Shown: piece by piece, positions 24,809-33,041 of the stretch
Layout: each line of letters opens with the position of its first letter
Numbering within the stretch: position 1 is the first letter of the stretch
Assembly: GCA_910586445.1 (NCBI GenBank)
Contig: CAJUHV010000006.1
Coordinates: 32,954-96,953 of the forward strand
Length of the DNA stretch: 64,000 nt
Reading direction: 5' to 3'
Source: an uncultured Eubacterium sp.
GTDB lineage: Bacteria; Bacillota; Clostridia; Lachnospirales; Lachnospiraceae
Notes under the pieces: generated by a model
What the model was told of the DNA's origin: nothing
The model's database searches: none
What the model saw: the letters and a program-made list of their open reading frames with translations, nothing else
Position numbers and translations under genes: made by a program

Positions 24809-25978
24809 TTACTGCGTGCCTGTCTCTCCCTCTGTATCCGTACCTGTGCCTGTATCAGATTCTGCGCCCGAAGGCTGTCCGCCCTTTACATAATCATCCG
24901 CTTCTACGCTGATCACTTCTTCATCTCCGGCACCTTTTCCGGTCTCCTGGACAATAGCTTCGCTGAAACTTTTAACTGTGTTTGTAGGTGTGTAATCACT
25001 TTCGTTAAACAGATACTTATGCAGGTCAGTTACATTGCCGGCCAGGTCGCACGGTGCTACGACAATGCCTTTCGGCTTGCCCAGATTGACATTGCACAGT
25101 TTAAATGGAAATCCGGTTGTGTCTGCCAGCTCGTAGCTCATCATCTGGCTGGCCAGTGAGAGCAGCTCCATTGGAGAAAAATTGGTACTGATATCGTCCA
25201 GTACGGAGTCTACGATTTTATTGATCGTAAGTATGTCAGCCTTCTTTGCCTTCTCTACCATCTTTGCAATGACTTCCCGCTGTCTCTGCGCACGCTTAAA
25301 ATCATCGCCCGCCGTATAACGGATACGGCAGTAGGATGTCGCCTGCACACCGTCCAGATTGTATACACCCGGCTGCGTGATCGAATGTGCTTTGTGTTCC
25401 GTCACCTGCGCGGTCTCATTGATATAAAAATCCATCCATTTGGCTTCCTGCTCATCTATTTCTACCTCAACGCCGCCCAGCAGGTCAATCGCTTCAGTGA
25501 CAGCCTGAAAATCTACGACTACATAATCTGTAATATCCAGATCCAGATTGCGGTTGAGCATCTTTACTGCGCCTTCTACGCCGCCCTTGTTGTATGCATA
25601 ATTCGCCTTACGGAAATTCATCGTGCCGTCGTCATTGACATTTAAAAACGTATCACGGTAAACAGACACCAGCTTGACTTCCTTTGTGTCATTATTGATG
25701 CTGGCAACCATGATCACGTCACTGTTTCCGGCGTCAAAATTACCATTGGAACGGTTATCCAGTGCAAACAGCGCTATATTTGTATAGCCCTGCAGTACTT
25801 TCTGTGTAGTTTCGTCCATATCCGTATTGATATAATCTTCTGTCCCTATAATATCTGGCTGCGTATCCAGTTTCTGGTATTTTGACCAGAGAAATAAAAA
25901 TGCCAGAACAACTAATAGTAAAATGATTTCCAGAGTAAATATAACGATTCTTCTTTTTTTCTTTTTCGATGCTCTCAT
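24809..25978 (-). CDS. LytR-CpsA-Psr (LCP) family glycopolymer ligase, copy 2
   Basis: 389 residues from the ATG at 25978 (GAGGG 7 nt upstream). Same architecture as the next gene: basic start (MRASKKKKRR), one membrane helix, then the LCP domain with NIALFALDNRSNG, GNSDVIMVASI, LVSVYRDTFLNV, and YCRIRYTAGDDFKRAQRQRE. The C-terminus is an acidic Gly/Thr-rich tail. The two LCP genes are clear paralogues from tandem duplication and may attach different polymers or act redundantly, as LCP enzymes do elsewhere. Its place at the end of the polysaccharide cluster suggests it anchors that rhamnose-containing polymer to peptidoglycan. Confidence 0.93.
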   Translation of the reverse strand: MRASKKKKRRIVIFTLEIILLLVVLAFLFLWSKYQKLDTQPDIIGTEDYINTDMDETTQKVLQGYTNIALFALDNRSNGNFDAGNSDVIMVASINNDTKEVKLVSVYRDTFLNVNDDGTMNFRKANYAYNKGGVEGAVKMLNRNLDLDITDYVVVDFQAVTEAIDLLGGVEVEIDEQEAKWMDFYINETAQVTEHKAHSITQPGVYNLDGVQATSYCRIRYTAGDDFKRAQRQREVIAKMVEKAKKADILTINKIVDSVLDDISTNFSPMELLSLASQMMSYELADTTGFPFKLCNVNLGKPKGIVVAPCDLAGNVTDLHKYLFNESDYTPTNTVKSFSEAIVQETGKGAGDEEVISVEADDYVKGGQPSGAESDTGTGTDTEGETGTQ

Positions 25979-26059
25979 TTCCTGTCCCTCTCTGCATTTG
26001 TATTTTATCTGCATGAAAATCCATCATTCTGCTTTGCAGGCGCAAAGCCGCACATATGC

Positions 26060-26764
26060 TTATCCTGCACACAGGCGGCGTATAAAGATCATGCGGTTAC
26101 GAATCATAACCGGTATTGTATTCCTGTCAAAATCAGATACATTTTGTTCATGCCGCCTGTAATACAAAAGCGGTTCTTTCAAAAAAATGCTTTTCCCCCT
26201 ATGCCTGTCATTGACAACGCCGATCCACTGGTCATGCATCTGTATGTCATCTGGTATCGGCAGAATATACGGCAGCAGGTTACGGTGGAACGCCATACAG
26301 CAGCCGATATATTTATTTTTCCAGATATTGCGCCACACACCGGCCCCGTATCCGCGGTATTCAAAAAACGACGGATAAATAACCTCTTTTAAATCTGCGC
26401 CGGTGACAATGCAGTCATGTACTACTACATGGCATCTGTGTTCGTAAAACGTATGCAGTACACGCCGCACCTTGCCGGGCATCCAGACATCATCCTGATC
26501 AGCCAGAAATATATACCTGCCGCTCACTTTTGACAGCGCACTGGCTATATTCTGCTTCACGCCCCTGCCCGGGCCCTCCACGAAGCGTATGCGCGGATCT
26601 TGTGCACAATACGACTCGATGATCCGTATCGTATTGTCTGTCGAGCCATCATCCGAAACAACTACCTCATCCTCGCTGCCCAGCTGCTGCAGAATCGAAT
26701 CCAGCTGGTCCGTCAGATATTTTTCCCCGTTATATGCAGCCATAGCTACTGATACACGTGCCAT
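26060..26764 (-). CDS. GT2-family glycosyltransferase
   Basis: 234 residues from the ATG at 26764 (GGGAGG 8 nt upstream; the GTG two codons before is the other option). GT-A fold: RVSVAMAAYNGEKYLTDQLDS, VVSDDGSTDNT, and the metal-binding FLADQDDVW. Residues after 130 (EYRGYGAGVW, GCCMAFHRNLL, MHDQWIGVV) match rhamnosyltransferase-like GT2 proteins of Gram-positive polysaccharide loci. Soluble or peripheral membrane protein that would add one sugar to the lipid-linked repeat. On the short side for the family, but the domain looks complete. Confidence 0.88.
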   Translation of the reverse strand: MARVSVAMAAYNGEKYLTDQLDSILQQLGSEDEVVVSDDGSTDNTIRIIESYCAQDPRIRFVEGPGRGVKQNIASALSKVSGRYIFLADQDDVWMPGKVRRVLHTFYEHRCHVVVHDCIVTGADLKEVIYPSFFEYRGYGAGVWRNIWKNKYIGCCMAFHRNLLPYILPIPDDIQMHDQWIGVVNDRHRGKSIFLKEPLLYYRRHEQNVSDFDRNTIPVMIRNRMIFIRRLCAG

Positions 26765-26806
26765 TTGCACAGCCTCCCAGACTTCTTGATTTTATTTAAC
26801 AATCTG

Positions 26807-28216
26807 CTACTTTGAGCCTTCTCCCGACAGCACTACCTGTATGGTTTTTAACAGGATCTTAATATCCAGGCTCAGCGACCATTCCGCTATATACTGCGTA
26901 TCCAACGCCACGACCTCTTCAAAGTCCGTGATCTTATTGCGCCCGCTGACCTGCCACATGCCGGTCAGCCCCGGCTTTATGCCGAGCCTTGCACGGTGAT
27001 GCAGCTGATAATGCTCGACCTCGTCTACGGTCGGAGGCCTTGTCCCTACAAGGCTCATATCCCCTTTTAAAATATTCCAGAACTGGGGCAGCTCATCGAT
27101 CGAGTATTTGCGTATAAAATGGCCTGCCGGGAAAATACGCGGATCATCTGTCATCTTAAACATCAGCCCGTCCATCTCGTTGTCTCCCATCAGCTCCTGC
27201 TTATGCTTATCAGCGTCTACATACATCGAGCGGAATTTATAAATACGGAAGATCCTCCCGTTTTTTCCGACCCGCTCCTGTGAAAACAGCACCGGCCCCG
27301 GAGACTGGATCTTTATAATCGGGGCAAAAATAAGAAATGCCGCCGCCGTAAATACCAGCCCTGCCAGACTGCCTGCAATATCCATCAGGCGCTTAAAAAA
27401 CATCTCTGGCGGAGAGGCTATATGCATGCTTGTAGTCAGCACCATATAATTGCCGTACTTTTCCACTACCTTGTTCGGCATAAGCGCAGACTGCGGCACG
27501 AGGTTAAAATGAACCGTAATGCCGAACTCGATCAGCTGGTTGGCCAGCGCTTCGCTGGAATCCCTCGTGTTGCCATTGATAAATACTTCATCCACCACAT
27601 GCGTCCGCACATATTCGTAAAAGTCGTCCGCATTTGCAACAACCGGCAGCCCGCGGATCGTCTGGCCTTTGCACGGCTTGTCCACAATGACTATGCCGCC
27701 TACCTCGTATTCACGATATGCATCATGCTCAAAATTCCGCACGCACTCCTCTGCATAGCGGGATACGGTCAATATAATCATAACCGCATTGCCGCGCTTC
27801 TTCTTTATATAATTACGTACAAACCGCTTATAAATACAGTGTACGACATATTCATATACAATAGACATAACCCAGAAAGTAAACAGGCTCTCTCTGGAAT
27901 ACACTGCTGACAGCTTCGCAGCATACAGATATACCAGCATACCTACAAATATGATTGTACAGGTCGTTGCCACTTCCTGCAGCTCCGCATAACGCCCGCG
28001 CTTAATAATATGGTGGTAAGATTCCTTGAAAAAAACCACACACAGATCCAGCAGCACTAATATGACTGCAAGGCGCAGATATGGTACGCTGGCATACGGA
28101 TTCAGCCATCCATGCCGCGCGATATATCCAGTTATAAATGCCAGCTGGAGAAGCAGGACATCTATAATCGTAAAATCCAGATGTTTGGTCCAGCCGGTGT
28201 AGTCTTTTCTATACAT
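26807..28216 (-). CDS. Polyprenyl-phosphate glycosylphosphotransferase (priming enzyme), copy 1
   Basis: 469 residues. N-terminal membrane region with about four helices, a central Rossmann-like domain (NAVMIILTVSRYAEECVRNF, VGGIVIVDKPCKG), then a fifth helix and the catalytic bacterial sugar transferase domain: KRLMDIAGSLAGL, SPGPVLFSQERVGKNGRIF, YKFRSMYVDAD, SIDELPQFWNILKGDMSLVG, RPPTVDEVEHY and GLTGMWQVSGR. This PHPT enzyme transfers sugar-1-phosphate to undecaprenyl phosphate, starting the glycan chain. RBS AAAGGAG 5 nt before ATG. Its start overlaps the zinc-ribbon gene by 8 nt. A second priming enzyme lies at 33042-34448. Confidence 0.95.
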   Translation of the reverse strand: MYRKDYTGWTKHLDFTIIDVLLLQLAFITGYIARHGWLNPYASVPYLRLAVILVLLDLCVVFFKESYHHIIKRGRYAELQEVATTCTIIFVGMLVYLYAAKLSAVYSRESLFTFWVMSIVYEYVVHCIYKRFVRNYIKKKRGNAVMIILTVSRYAEECVRNFEHDAYREYEVGGIVIVDKPCKGQTIRGLPVVANADDFYEYVRTHVVDEVFINGNTRDSSEALANQLIEFGITVHFNLVPQSALMPNKVVEKYGNYMVLTTSMHIASPPEMFFKRLMDIAGSLAGLVFTAAAFLIFAPIIKIQSPGPVLFSQERVGKNGRIFRIYKFRSMYVDADKHKQELMGDNEMDGLMFKMTDDPRIFPAGHFIRKYSIDELPQFWNILKGDMSLVGTRPPTVDEVEHYQLHHRARLGIKPGLTGMWQVSGRNKITDFEEVVALDTQYIAEWSLSLDIKILLKTIQVVLSGEGSK

Positions 28217-28421
28217 GCTGCTCCTTTAGATTTCTCAGGTGGATATACAGCCAGCTGTCCGCATAATCCTCCCGTTCCTTCTGCGTCATTTCACTATATT
28301 TATCATATGTAAGCTTGGACTGAAACATTGCTGTTTCTCCGCATTTGTAGCATTCCACATTCTTCCTGCGGGATACCGTCCGCAGCCATCCGCATTTTGG
28401 GCAAATATATACTTTAATCAT
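28209..28421 (-). CDS. Small zinc-ribbon protein
   Basis: 70 residues from the ATG at 28421, which has AAAGGA 7 nt upstream; the ATG two codons earlier is too close to that site. Two Cys pairs (YICPKCG and VECYKCGE) form a rubredoxin-like zinc ribbon. A Lys/Glu-rich helical tail follows (YSEMTQKEREDYADSW). Its stop overlaps the start of the priming glycosyltransferase gene by 8 nt, so the two are translationally coupled. Function unknown; it may be an accessory or regulator of the polysaccharide genes. Confidence 0.72.
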   Translation of the reverse strand: MIKVYICPKCGWLRTVSRRKNVECYKCGETAMFQSKLTYDKYSEMTQKEREDYADSWLYIHLRNLKEQHV

Positions 28422-28477
28422 CTGCATATCCTTTCTGTACTAACTTCATAAATGAATAACCTCTGTTTCCAAATGCC

Positions 28478-29266
28478 TTATTCCACCTTATATAAGGTAT
28501 AATTCTCCCCCAGCGCGATCGGGTGTACGGAAAGATCCGACAGATAGCTGTCCATATCAAAAACCGTACGGATTACAAGGTAATCAATCCCAATCTGATC
28601 TAAGCATTTCCGAAGCCTGGCACCATTCTTTTGTATGCCTTCATTCACTGCCGCGATGACAGGCTGCTGTCTGGTGTATTTTAAATGATCATACCCATGC
28701 TCTGCCTGATATAAATATGCTTTGCGTGAAATCCCCCATAAAATGCGGGGCTCATAAGTGCGCACCTGGTATTCCAGATACATGTCAAATGCTGCTGTCG
28801 GCTGCTCCTTAGACCCAGACTTGTCCCAGTCTGCCATAATCTGTTCTGCCACAGTTACCGCATCCGGGTCTAATCCATATATATTTTTCGGGCGGTTCAG
28901 ATTCTGCCTGTTTAAAAAGAAAAAATTTGACCCAGATACCAGACAGACCGCCAATACCGCTGCCGCTGCAGCCATCTTCCCTTTATTGTTCGAAGCAATC
29001 AGCACAGTAAGTTCATATGCGATTAAAAACAATACCGGAACCATCCAGAAAAAACGATAATATGTCGTCGTATCCGTTAGTTTTCCCACAATCCGGTAAG
29101 CAAATTCATTAAATACAAAAACTACTGCAAAGAACAGCGCTGCCGCTGCCTTTTTTCCAATACTGTTACGGCATTTTTTTTGATCCCAGCATAAAAGCCC
29201 GATGCCGGCAGCAAAGGCTGCCAGATATAAAGAATCTCCGTTATACTGCCAAAATACATCGCTCAT
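28478..29266 (-). CDS. Membrane protein, C-terminal half of a gene split by TAG
   Basis: 262 residues. About four membrane helices (LAAFAAGIGLLCW, AALFFAVVFVFNEFAY, FFWMVPVLFLIAYELTV, AAAAVLAVCLVSGS) and then an extracytoplasmic soluble domain of about 120 residues. The ATG follows the preceding gene's TAG by one codon and is in the same reading frame, so the two read through as one 630-residue protein if the TAG is ignored. A site TGGAGG lies 8 nt before the ATG, so separate coupled translation is also possible. Probably a polysaccharide-locus membrane protein similar to DUF6077-type proteins; that family name is from memory and uncertain. Confidence 0.65.
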   Translation of the reverse strand: MSDVFWQYNGDSLYLAAFAAGIGLLCWDQKKCRNSIGKKAAAALFFAVVFVFNEFAYRIVGKLTDTTTYYRFFWMVPVLFLIAYELTVLIASNNKGKMAAAAAVLAVCLVSGSNFFFLNRQNLNRPKNIYGLDPDAVTVAEQIMADWDKSGSKEQPTAAFDMYLEYQVRTYEPRILWGISRKAYLYQAEHGYDHLKYTRQQPVIAAVNEGIQKNGARLRKCLDQIGIDYLVIRTVFDMDSYLSDLSVHPIALGENYTLYKVE

Positions 29267-29269
29267 TCC

Positions 29270-30370
29270 CTATACCTCCACGACAAGCCACCCCTGAGTA
29301 TAACATAAATATACTGCAAGATAGCATACATTTGGCATCATACAGCAGGCAGTGCGCCACACTACGGCCATATCCCACGTTCTTTCCACCGCCAGATGTG
29401 CCAGCATCATAATGCCGATTAATGCCGGTACGATCACAAGAGAGGACATGGAGACTGCCACGCTTGACAGCGCCACTAAAAATAATTCGCCGAATGCCGG
29501 ATCTGAAATTCCTTTTTTCCAGATCTTATATAGCACAAATACTGCCATCGGCAGCACGACATTGGCACAATAGGCTTTTGCCTCATAGTTCCTCAGCATT
29601 AAAAACTGTGCGCTTGTATCATACACATCCCAGAATATTGTCAATATTATCGTAATCGTCACAAGCAGCGCAGCTTTTCCCCGCTCTTTCCCAAATACTT
29701 CCATCGCAAAGCTATACGCGACCGCATTGGACAGCAGCACGCACAGTATGCCCATAACATATTTCTGCAGAAGCAGCGCCGAGATCCCGGTCAGCTGGCT
29801 GATCCATGCTGTATTCATATAAAAAGAAGAAAGCGCATAGCGCAGCTCCATCTCGCTGCGCAGCAGCCCGCTGCTGCCGTCATACAGATACATCGTATCT
29901 GTGGCAACCGATGTCGTCATATTTCCGATATAATACGCAAAATCCCATCCGATATTGCGCTGCATCAAAACAGCCGAGGCACATTCACAAAAGATAGCTG
30001 CCGCCATCAGCAGCGTAAGCAGACGCACCCACAAGCCTGATCTGCTGCCGGCCTGGCCGTTTCCAGATACTGCTGATGGTTTGATCTGCTGCGGGCTGCT
30101 TTTATATTTTTTCCATAAAACAGCTGCCGCCGCCAAAAGCAGCAGGGCTAGCAGCACCATCCAGATATTTTTCAGCATGTGCAGCGGCTGCTTTGCAAAA
30201 ATCAAGACCTCCGCTATTACCTGGAACGCCGCAAAATAGAAAAAGAATCCGACGCAGACGGCTTCTGGAGCCGCAAAATCCCAATGGCAGCAGATACACA
30301 GTGCTTTTCCAAGCACATAAAATACAATGATACTAAGCATCAATATACATGCACACCCAAATAACTGCAT
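29270..30370 (-). CDS. Polytopic membrane protein, N-terminal half of a gene split by TAG
   Basis: 366 residues with eight to ten membrane helices and an extracytoplasmic loop (GWDFAYYIGNMTTSVATDTMYLYDGSSG). The layout resembles GT-C-type glycosyltransferases or polysaccharide-modifying membrane proteins of Clostridia, but no catalytic motif is certain. The frame ends VVEV-TAG and continues in frame as GMSDVFWQYNG into the gene at 28478-29266. One nucleotide change (CAG or TGG to TAG) would explain the split. Located between the ABC exporter genes and the priming enzyme. Confidence 0.65.
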   Translation of the reverse strand: MQLFGCACILMLSIIVFYVLGKALCICCHWDFAAPEAVCVGFFFYFAAFQVIAEVLIFAKQPLHMLKNIWMVLLALLLLAAAAVLWKKYKSSPQQIKPSAVSGNGQAGSRSGLWVRLLTLLMAAAIFCECASAVLMQRNIGWDFAYYIGNMTTSVATDTMYLYDGSSGLLRSEMELRYALSSFYMNTAWISQLTGISALLLQKYVMGILCVLLSNAVAYSFAMEVFGKERGKAALLVTITIILTIFWDVYDTSAQFLMLRNYEAKAYCANVVLPMAVFVLYKIWKKGISDPAFGELFLVALSSVAVSMSSLVIVPALIGIMMLAHLAVERTWDMAVVWRTACCMMPNVCYLAVYLCYTQGWLVVEV

Positions 30371-30425
30371 AGCTGCTCCTTTCTCTATTTTACAAAATTT
30401 TCAAATTTTTCAAATTTATTCAATA

Positions 30426-31160
30426 CTAAGACATATAGTCATTGTACAAAGGCAGCACCTCTGCGGTACTTCCCTGCATCTTTATTTTTCCTTCGTGCAG
30501 CCACAAAATGGAATCGCAGAGCTTTTCCAGTGTTTCTGTACTATGTGATACGATAATGACCGTCCGGTCTTCATTCGTAATCAGCTCTTTCATTTTGGCA
30601 TAGCTTTTTTTCTTAAACCGGACATCCCCGACGCTCAATACCTCGTCAATCAGCATAATTTCTGTCTCTAAAATCGCAGTAATCGAAAATGCGAGCTTTG
30701 AATACATGCCGCTTGAATACGTACGAACCGGCTTGTCTACAAACCTGCCGAGCTCTGAAAATTCTATGATATCGTCCATTTTTTCAAGAATCTGCTGCTC
30801 ACTAAACCCCAGCAGCATGCCGCTTAAAAAAATATTTTCCCTTCCGGTCAGCTTTTTTTGAAATCCGACTCCTATGGACAGCAGGCTCACGGTATGCCCA
30901 TGCAGGTCAATCGTGCCTTCATCCGCCGAAAATATGCCTGCAATCGCCCGCAGCATTGTAGATTTTCCACTTCCGTTTTTGCCTACGATTCCCATGATTT
31001 CTCCTCTTGGAACCGCAAAAGACACCCCTTTTACTGCCTCAAATACATCTATCTCTGATTTTTTCATGCTGAACAGGCTTTTTCGAATTGATATCCTGTT
31101 CAGGCACTTATAGCGGATCTTTAGATCCGTTACCTCGATTGCATATTCTTGTGCATCCAT
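30426..31160 (-). CDS. Polysaccharide ABC exporter, ATP-binding subunit (Wzt/TagH type)
   Basis: 244 residues. Walker A GKNGSGKST, signature YSSGMYSKLAF, Walker B IMLIDEV, H-loop IIVSHS. The N-terminal KCLNRISIRKSLFSMKKSEIDVFEAVKGVSF is typical of the ABC proteins that export lipid-linked O-antigen or teichoic acid. It lacks the C-terminal carbohydrate-binding domain that Wzt proteins use to recognise a capped chain end, so chain-length coupling is probably of the cap-independent kind. RBS GAGGA 6 nt before ATG; partner permease 43 nt upstream. Confidence 0.94.
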   Translation of the reverse strand: MDAQEYAIEVTDLKIRYKCLNRISIRKSLFSMKKSEIDVFEAVKGVSFAVPRGEIMGIVGKNGSGKSTMLRAIAGIFSADEGTIDLHGHTVSLLSIGVGFQKKLTGRENIFLSGMLLGFSEQQILEKMDDIIEFSELGRFVDKPVRTYSSGMYSKLAFSITAILETEIMLIDEVLSVGDVRFKKKSYAKMKELITNEDRTVIIVSHSTETLEKLCDSILWLHEGKIKMQGSTAEVLPLYNDYMS

Positions 31161-31203
31161 CTTATTTCCTCAGACCATTCTGCTTTTATTATATTTGGTT
31201 CTC

Positions 31204-31986
31204 CTACATTACCTTCACATAGCTGTTCTCATGCTTATAGATCGTATGTACTCCCACAACGGACAGTACGACCCCGATGATAAACCATACGATTACCGGG
31301 CCCCAGTCCGGCATTGACTGATAAATAAGCACCTGGCGCATGGAATCTACAATCAGCGCCATTGGATTGCATTTCAGCAGCAGGCTGCTGTACGGATATG
31401 GCACGCGCTTGTAGATCGAAAAAAAGATTCCTGTCAGGTAAAACAGCAGCTTGAGCACAACTGTCACTACATTCGCCAGATCCTCCACATAGACGCCGTA
31501 ATGCAGCAGTATGCAGCTGAACGCAAATGTCACCACCAGCAGTACGACAAACAGCGGCAGCAGCAGCACCGCTTTCCAGTCTACCGGCACGCGGTAGCCG
31601 ATCATCATGATTACCACCAGCGAGAATGCCACAAACATTTTAAATCCATTGGATATGATTTTTACAAAAATTAAAATAAATTTGGGTATATATACTTTGG
31701 ATACGATAGCCTTGTTGGCTGCTACCAGCTTCACGCTCTGCCGCAGGCAGGCAGAGAAAAAATTCCAGCTGTTATATCCGATGAAAATAAATACCGGCAG
31801 ATACGGCTCGGATTTTTGAAATACCGTCAGGGCCACAAACGTATATACGATCATAAACAGCATTGGATCTAAAATCCACCACAGCCAGCTCAAATGCGAA
31901 TTTGCAACCTCCGATTTCAGCTCAGACTTTGCCGCATAGATCGTGTATTTTTGATATTTTTTTACATCACTAATAAATCTGTCCAC
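31204..31986 (-). CDS. Polysaccharide ABC exporter, permease subunit (Wzm/TagG type)
   Basis: 260 residues with six membrane helices of the ABC-2 type. N-terminal SELKSEVANSHLSWLWWILDP is the conserved amphipathic start of Wzm/TagG proteins; NSWNFFSACLRQSVKLVAAN and LLKCNPMALIVDSMRQ are also characteristic. With the ATPase downstream it would flip the undecaprenyl-linked rhamnose polymer across the membrane. No Wzx/Wzy pair is found in the locus, supporting ABC-dependent export. Lies 4 nt after the stop of the GT2 gene upstream. Confidence 0.94.
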   Translation of the reverse strand: MDRFISDVKKYQKYTIYAAKSELKSEVANSHLSWLWWILDPMLFMIVYTFVALTVFQKSEPYLPVFIFIGYNSWNFFSACLRQSVKLVAANKAIVSKVYIPKFILIFVKIISNGFKMFVAFSLVVIMMIGYRVPVDWKAVLLLPLFVVLLVVTFAFSCILLHYGVYVEDLANVVTVVLKLLFYLTGIFFSIYKRVPYPYSSLLLKCNPMALIVDSMRQVLIYQSMPDWGPVIVWFIIGVVLSVVGVHTIYKHENSYVKVM

Positions 31987-31990
31987 TTAG

Positions 31991-32800
31991 TCACTCCTTA
32001 CTAGGGCTTAAATATTTGCCAAATCCATTGAGCATATAAAAAACCATATAATAAAGCGACCGTATGCGCCCATACCCCAGATACCGGTAGGAGCCGTACT
32101 GCATACACGCTGATTTCAGCTTATTTCTGGATTTGCCGCCTTCACTCAGCCGGCATTTTAAAGCCGGCACATTTACACCCGCTGCTGTCTTATACTTTTT
32201 TAGTATTCTCATCCATAAAATATAATCCTCATGGCATTCGTCATGGACAAAGCCAAACTCTCTGGCGATATCCGTACGCAGTACAGCCGACCCGCACGGA
32301 ATCACATTTGTGCGCAGCATCATCGGATAGGTAATCCGCTTTGGCACAGGAATTACATGCCCCTTAGGCGTCCCGTCCGGCTGCATCAGCTCCCTGCCTG
32401 TACAGCACAATACTGCTTTGGTGCGCCCGATACACTTCATCTGCAGCCGCAGCTTGTCCGCGTCCCACCAGTCGTCAGCATCTAAAAATGCCACGTACCT
32501 GCCCCGTGCAAGCTCTATGCCGCGGTTGCGCGCCGCAGCCGTGCCCTGATTCTGCGTCTGGCGTATATAGCGGATACGCGGGTCTGCCGCATGGTTTTTT
32601 ACAATCTGCGGCGTATCATCCGTCGAGCAGTCGTCAATAATAAGCAGTTCCCACGGTTCTTCGCAGGTCTGCTGCCGGACAGACTCTACCGCCTGCCCGA
32701 TATAGCGCCCGGCCTGATAGGCAGGCATAATTATAGATATAACCGGATCATCCGTATCTTCATTATTTAAATCATGTTGTCTGCCCATAATCATACACAT
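31991..32800 (-). CDS. GT2-family glycosyltransferase
   Basis: 269 residues. GT-A core: ISIIMPAYQAGRYIGQAVES, ELLIIDDCSTDDT, GTAAARNRGIELARGRYVAF and the metal-binding LDADDWWD; a later HDECHEDYILWMRIL carries the ED motif of the family. Resembles the WcaA/SpsA-like transferases in capsule and teichoic acid loci. The donor sugar cannot be assigned. Start ATG at 32800 (weak AGAAAGAA upstream). Closely coupled to the ABC permease gene (4 nt apart). Confidence 0.9.
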   Translation of the reverse strand: MCMIMGRQHDLNNEDTDDPVISIIMPAYQAGRYIGQAVESVRQQTCEEPWELLIIDDCSTDDTPQIVKNHAADPRIRYIRQTQNQGTAAARNRGIELARGRYVAFLDADDWWDADKLRLQMKCIGRTKAVLCCTGRELMQPDGTPKGHVIPVPKRITYPMMLRTNVIPCGSAVLRTDIAREFGFVHDECHEDYILWMRILKKYKTAAGVNVPALKCRLSEGGKSRNKLKSACMQYGSYRYLGYGRIRSLYYMVFYMLNGFGKYLSPSKE

Positions 32801-32819
32801 TTCTTTCTACTTAATAATA

Positions 32820-33041
32820 GTCAATAATCTTAATCTTTAATCTTTTAACTTAATCTTTTATCTTGCTCTTTCAGTCTTCGATCTTGATTTTTATCTTGAC
32901 CTTCTATCTTGCTCTTTCAGTCTTCGATCTTAATCTTTTATCTTGCTCTTTCAGTCTTCAATCTTGATTTTTCATCTTAATCTTTTATCTTGACCTTTTA
33001 TCTTGATCTTTCTTCTTCATTCTTGATCTTGATTTCTCATT
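32820..33041. repeat. Degenerate purine/pyrimidine repeats between priming enzyme and GT2 genes
   Basis: Built from ATCTT(G/A) words. A 26-bp unit ATCTTGCTCTTTCAGTCTTC(G/A)ATCTT occurs three times, at 32860, 32906 and 32940. No gene. On the minus strand it is a purine-rich AAGAT series right after the stop codon of the gene at 33042. Confidence 0.75.

Noticed and set aside
23616..25978. The two LCP genes as one gene split by a frameshift
   Set aside because: Each has its own membrane helix and full LCP domain, with separate RBS; they are tandem paralogues.
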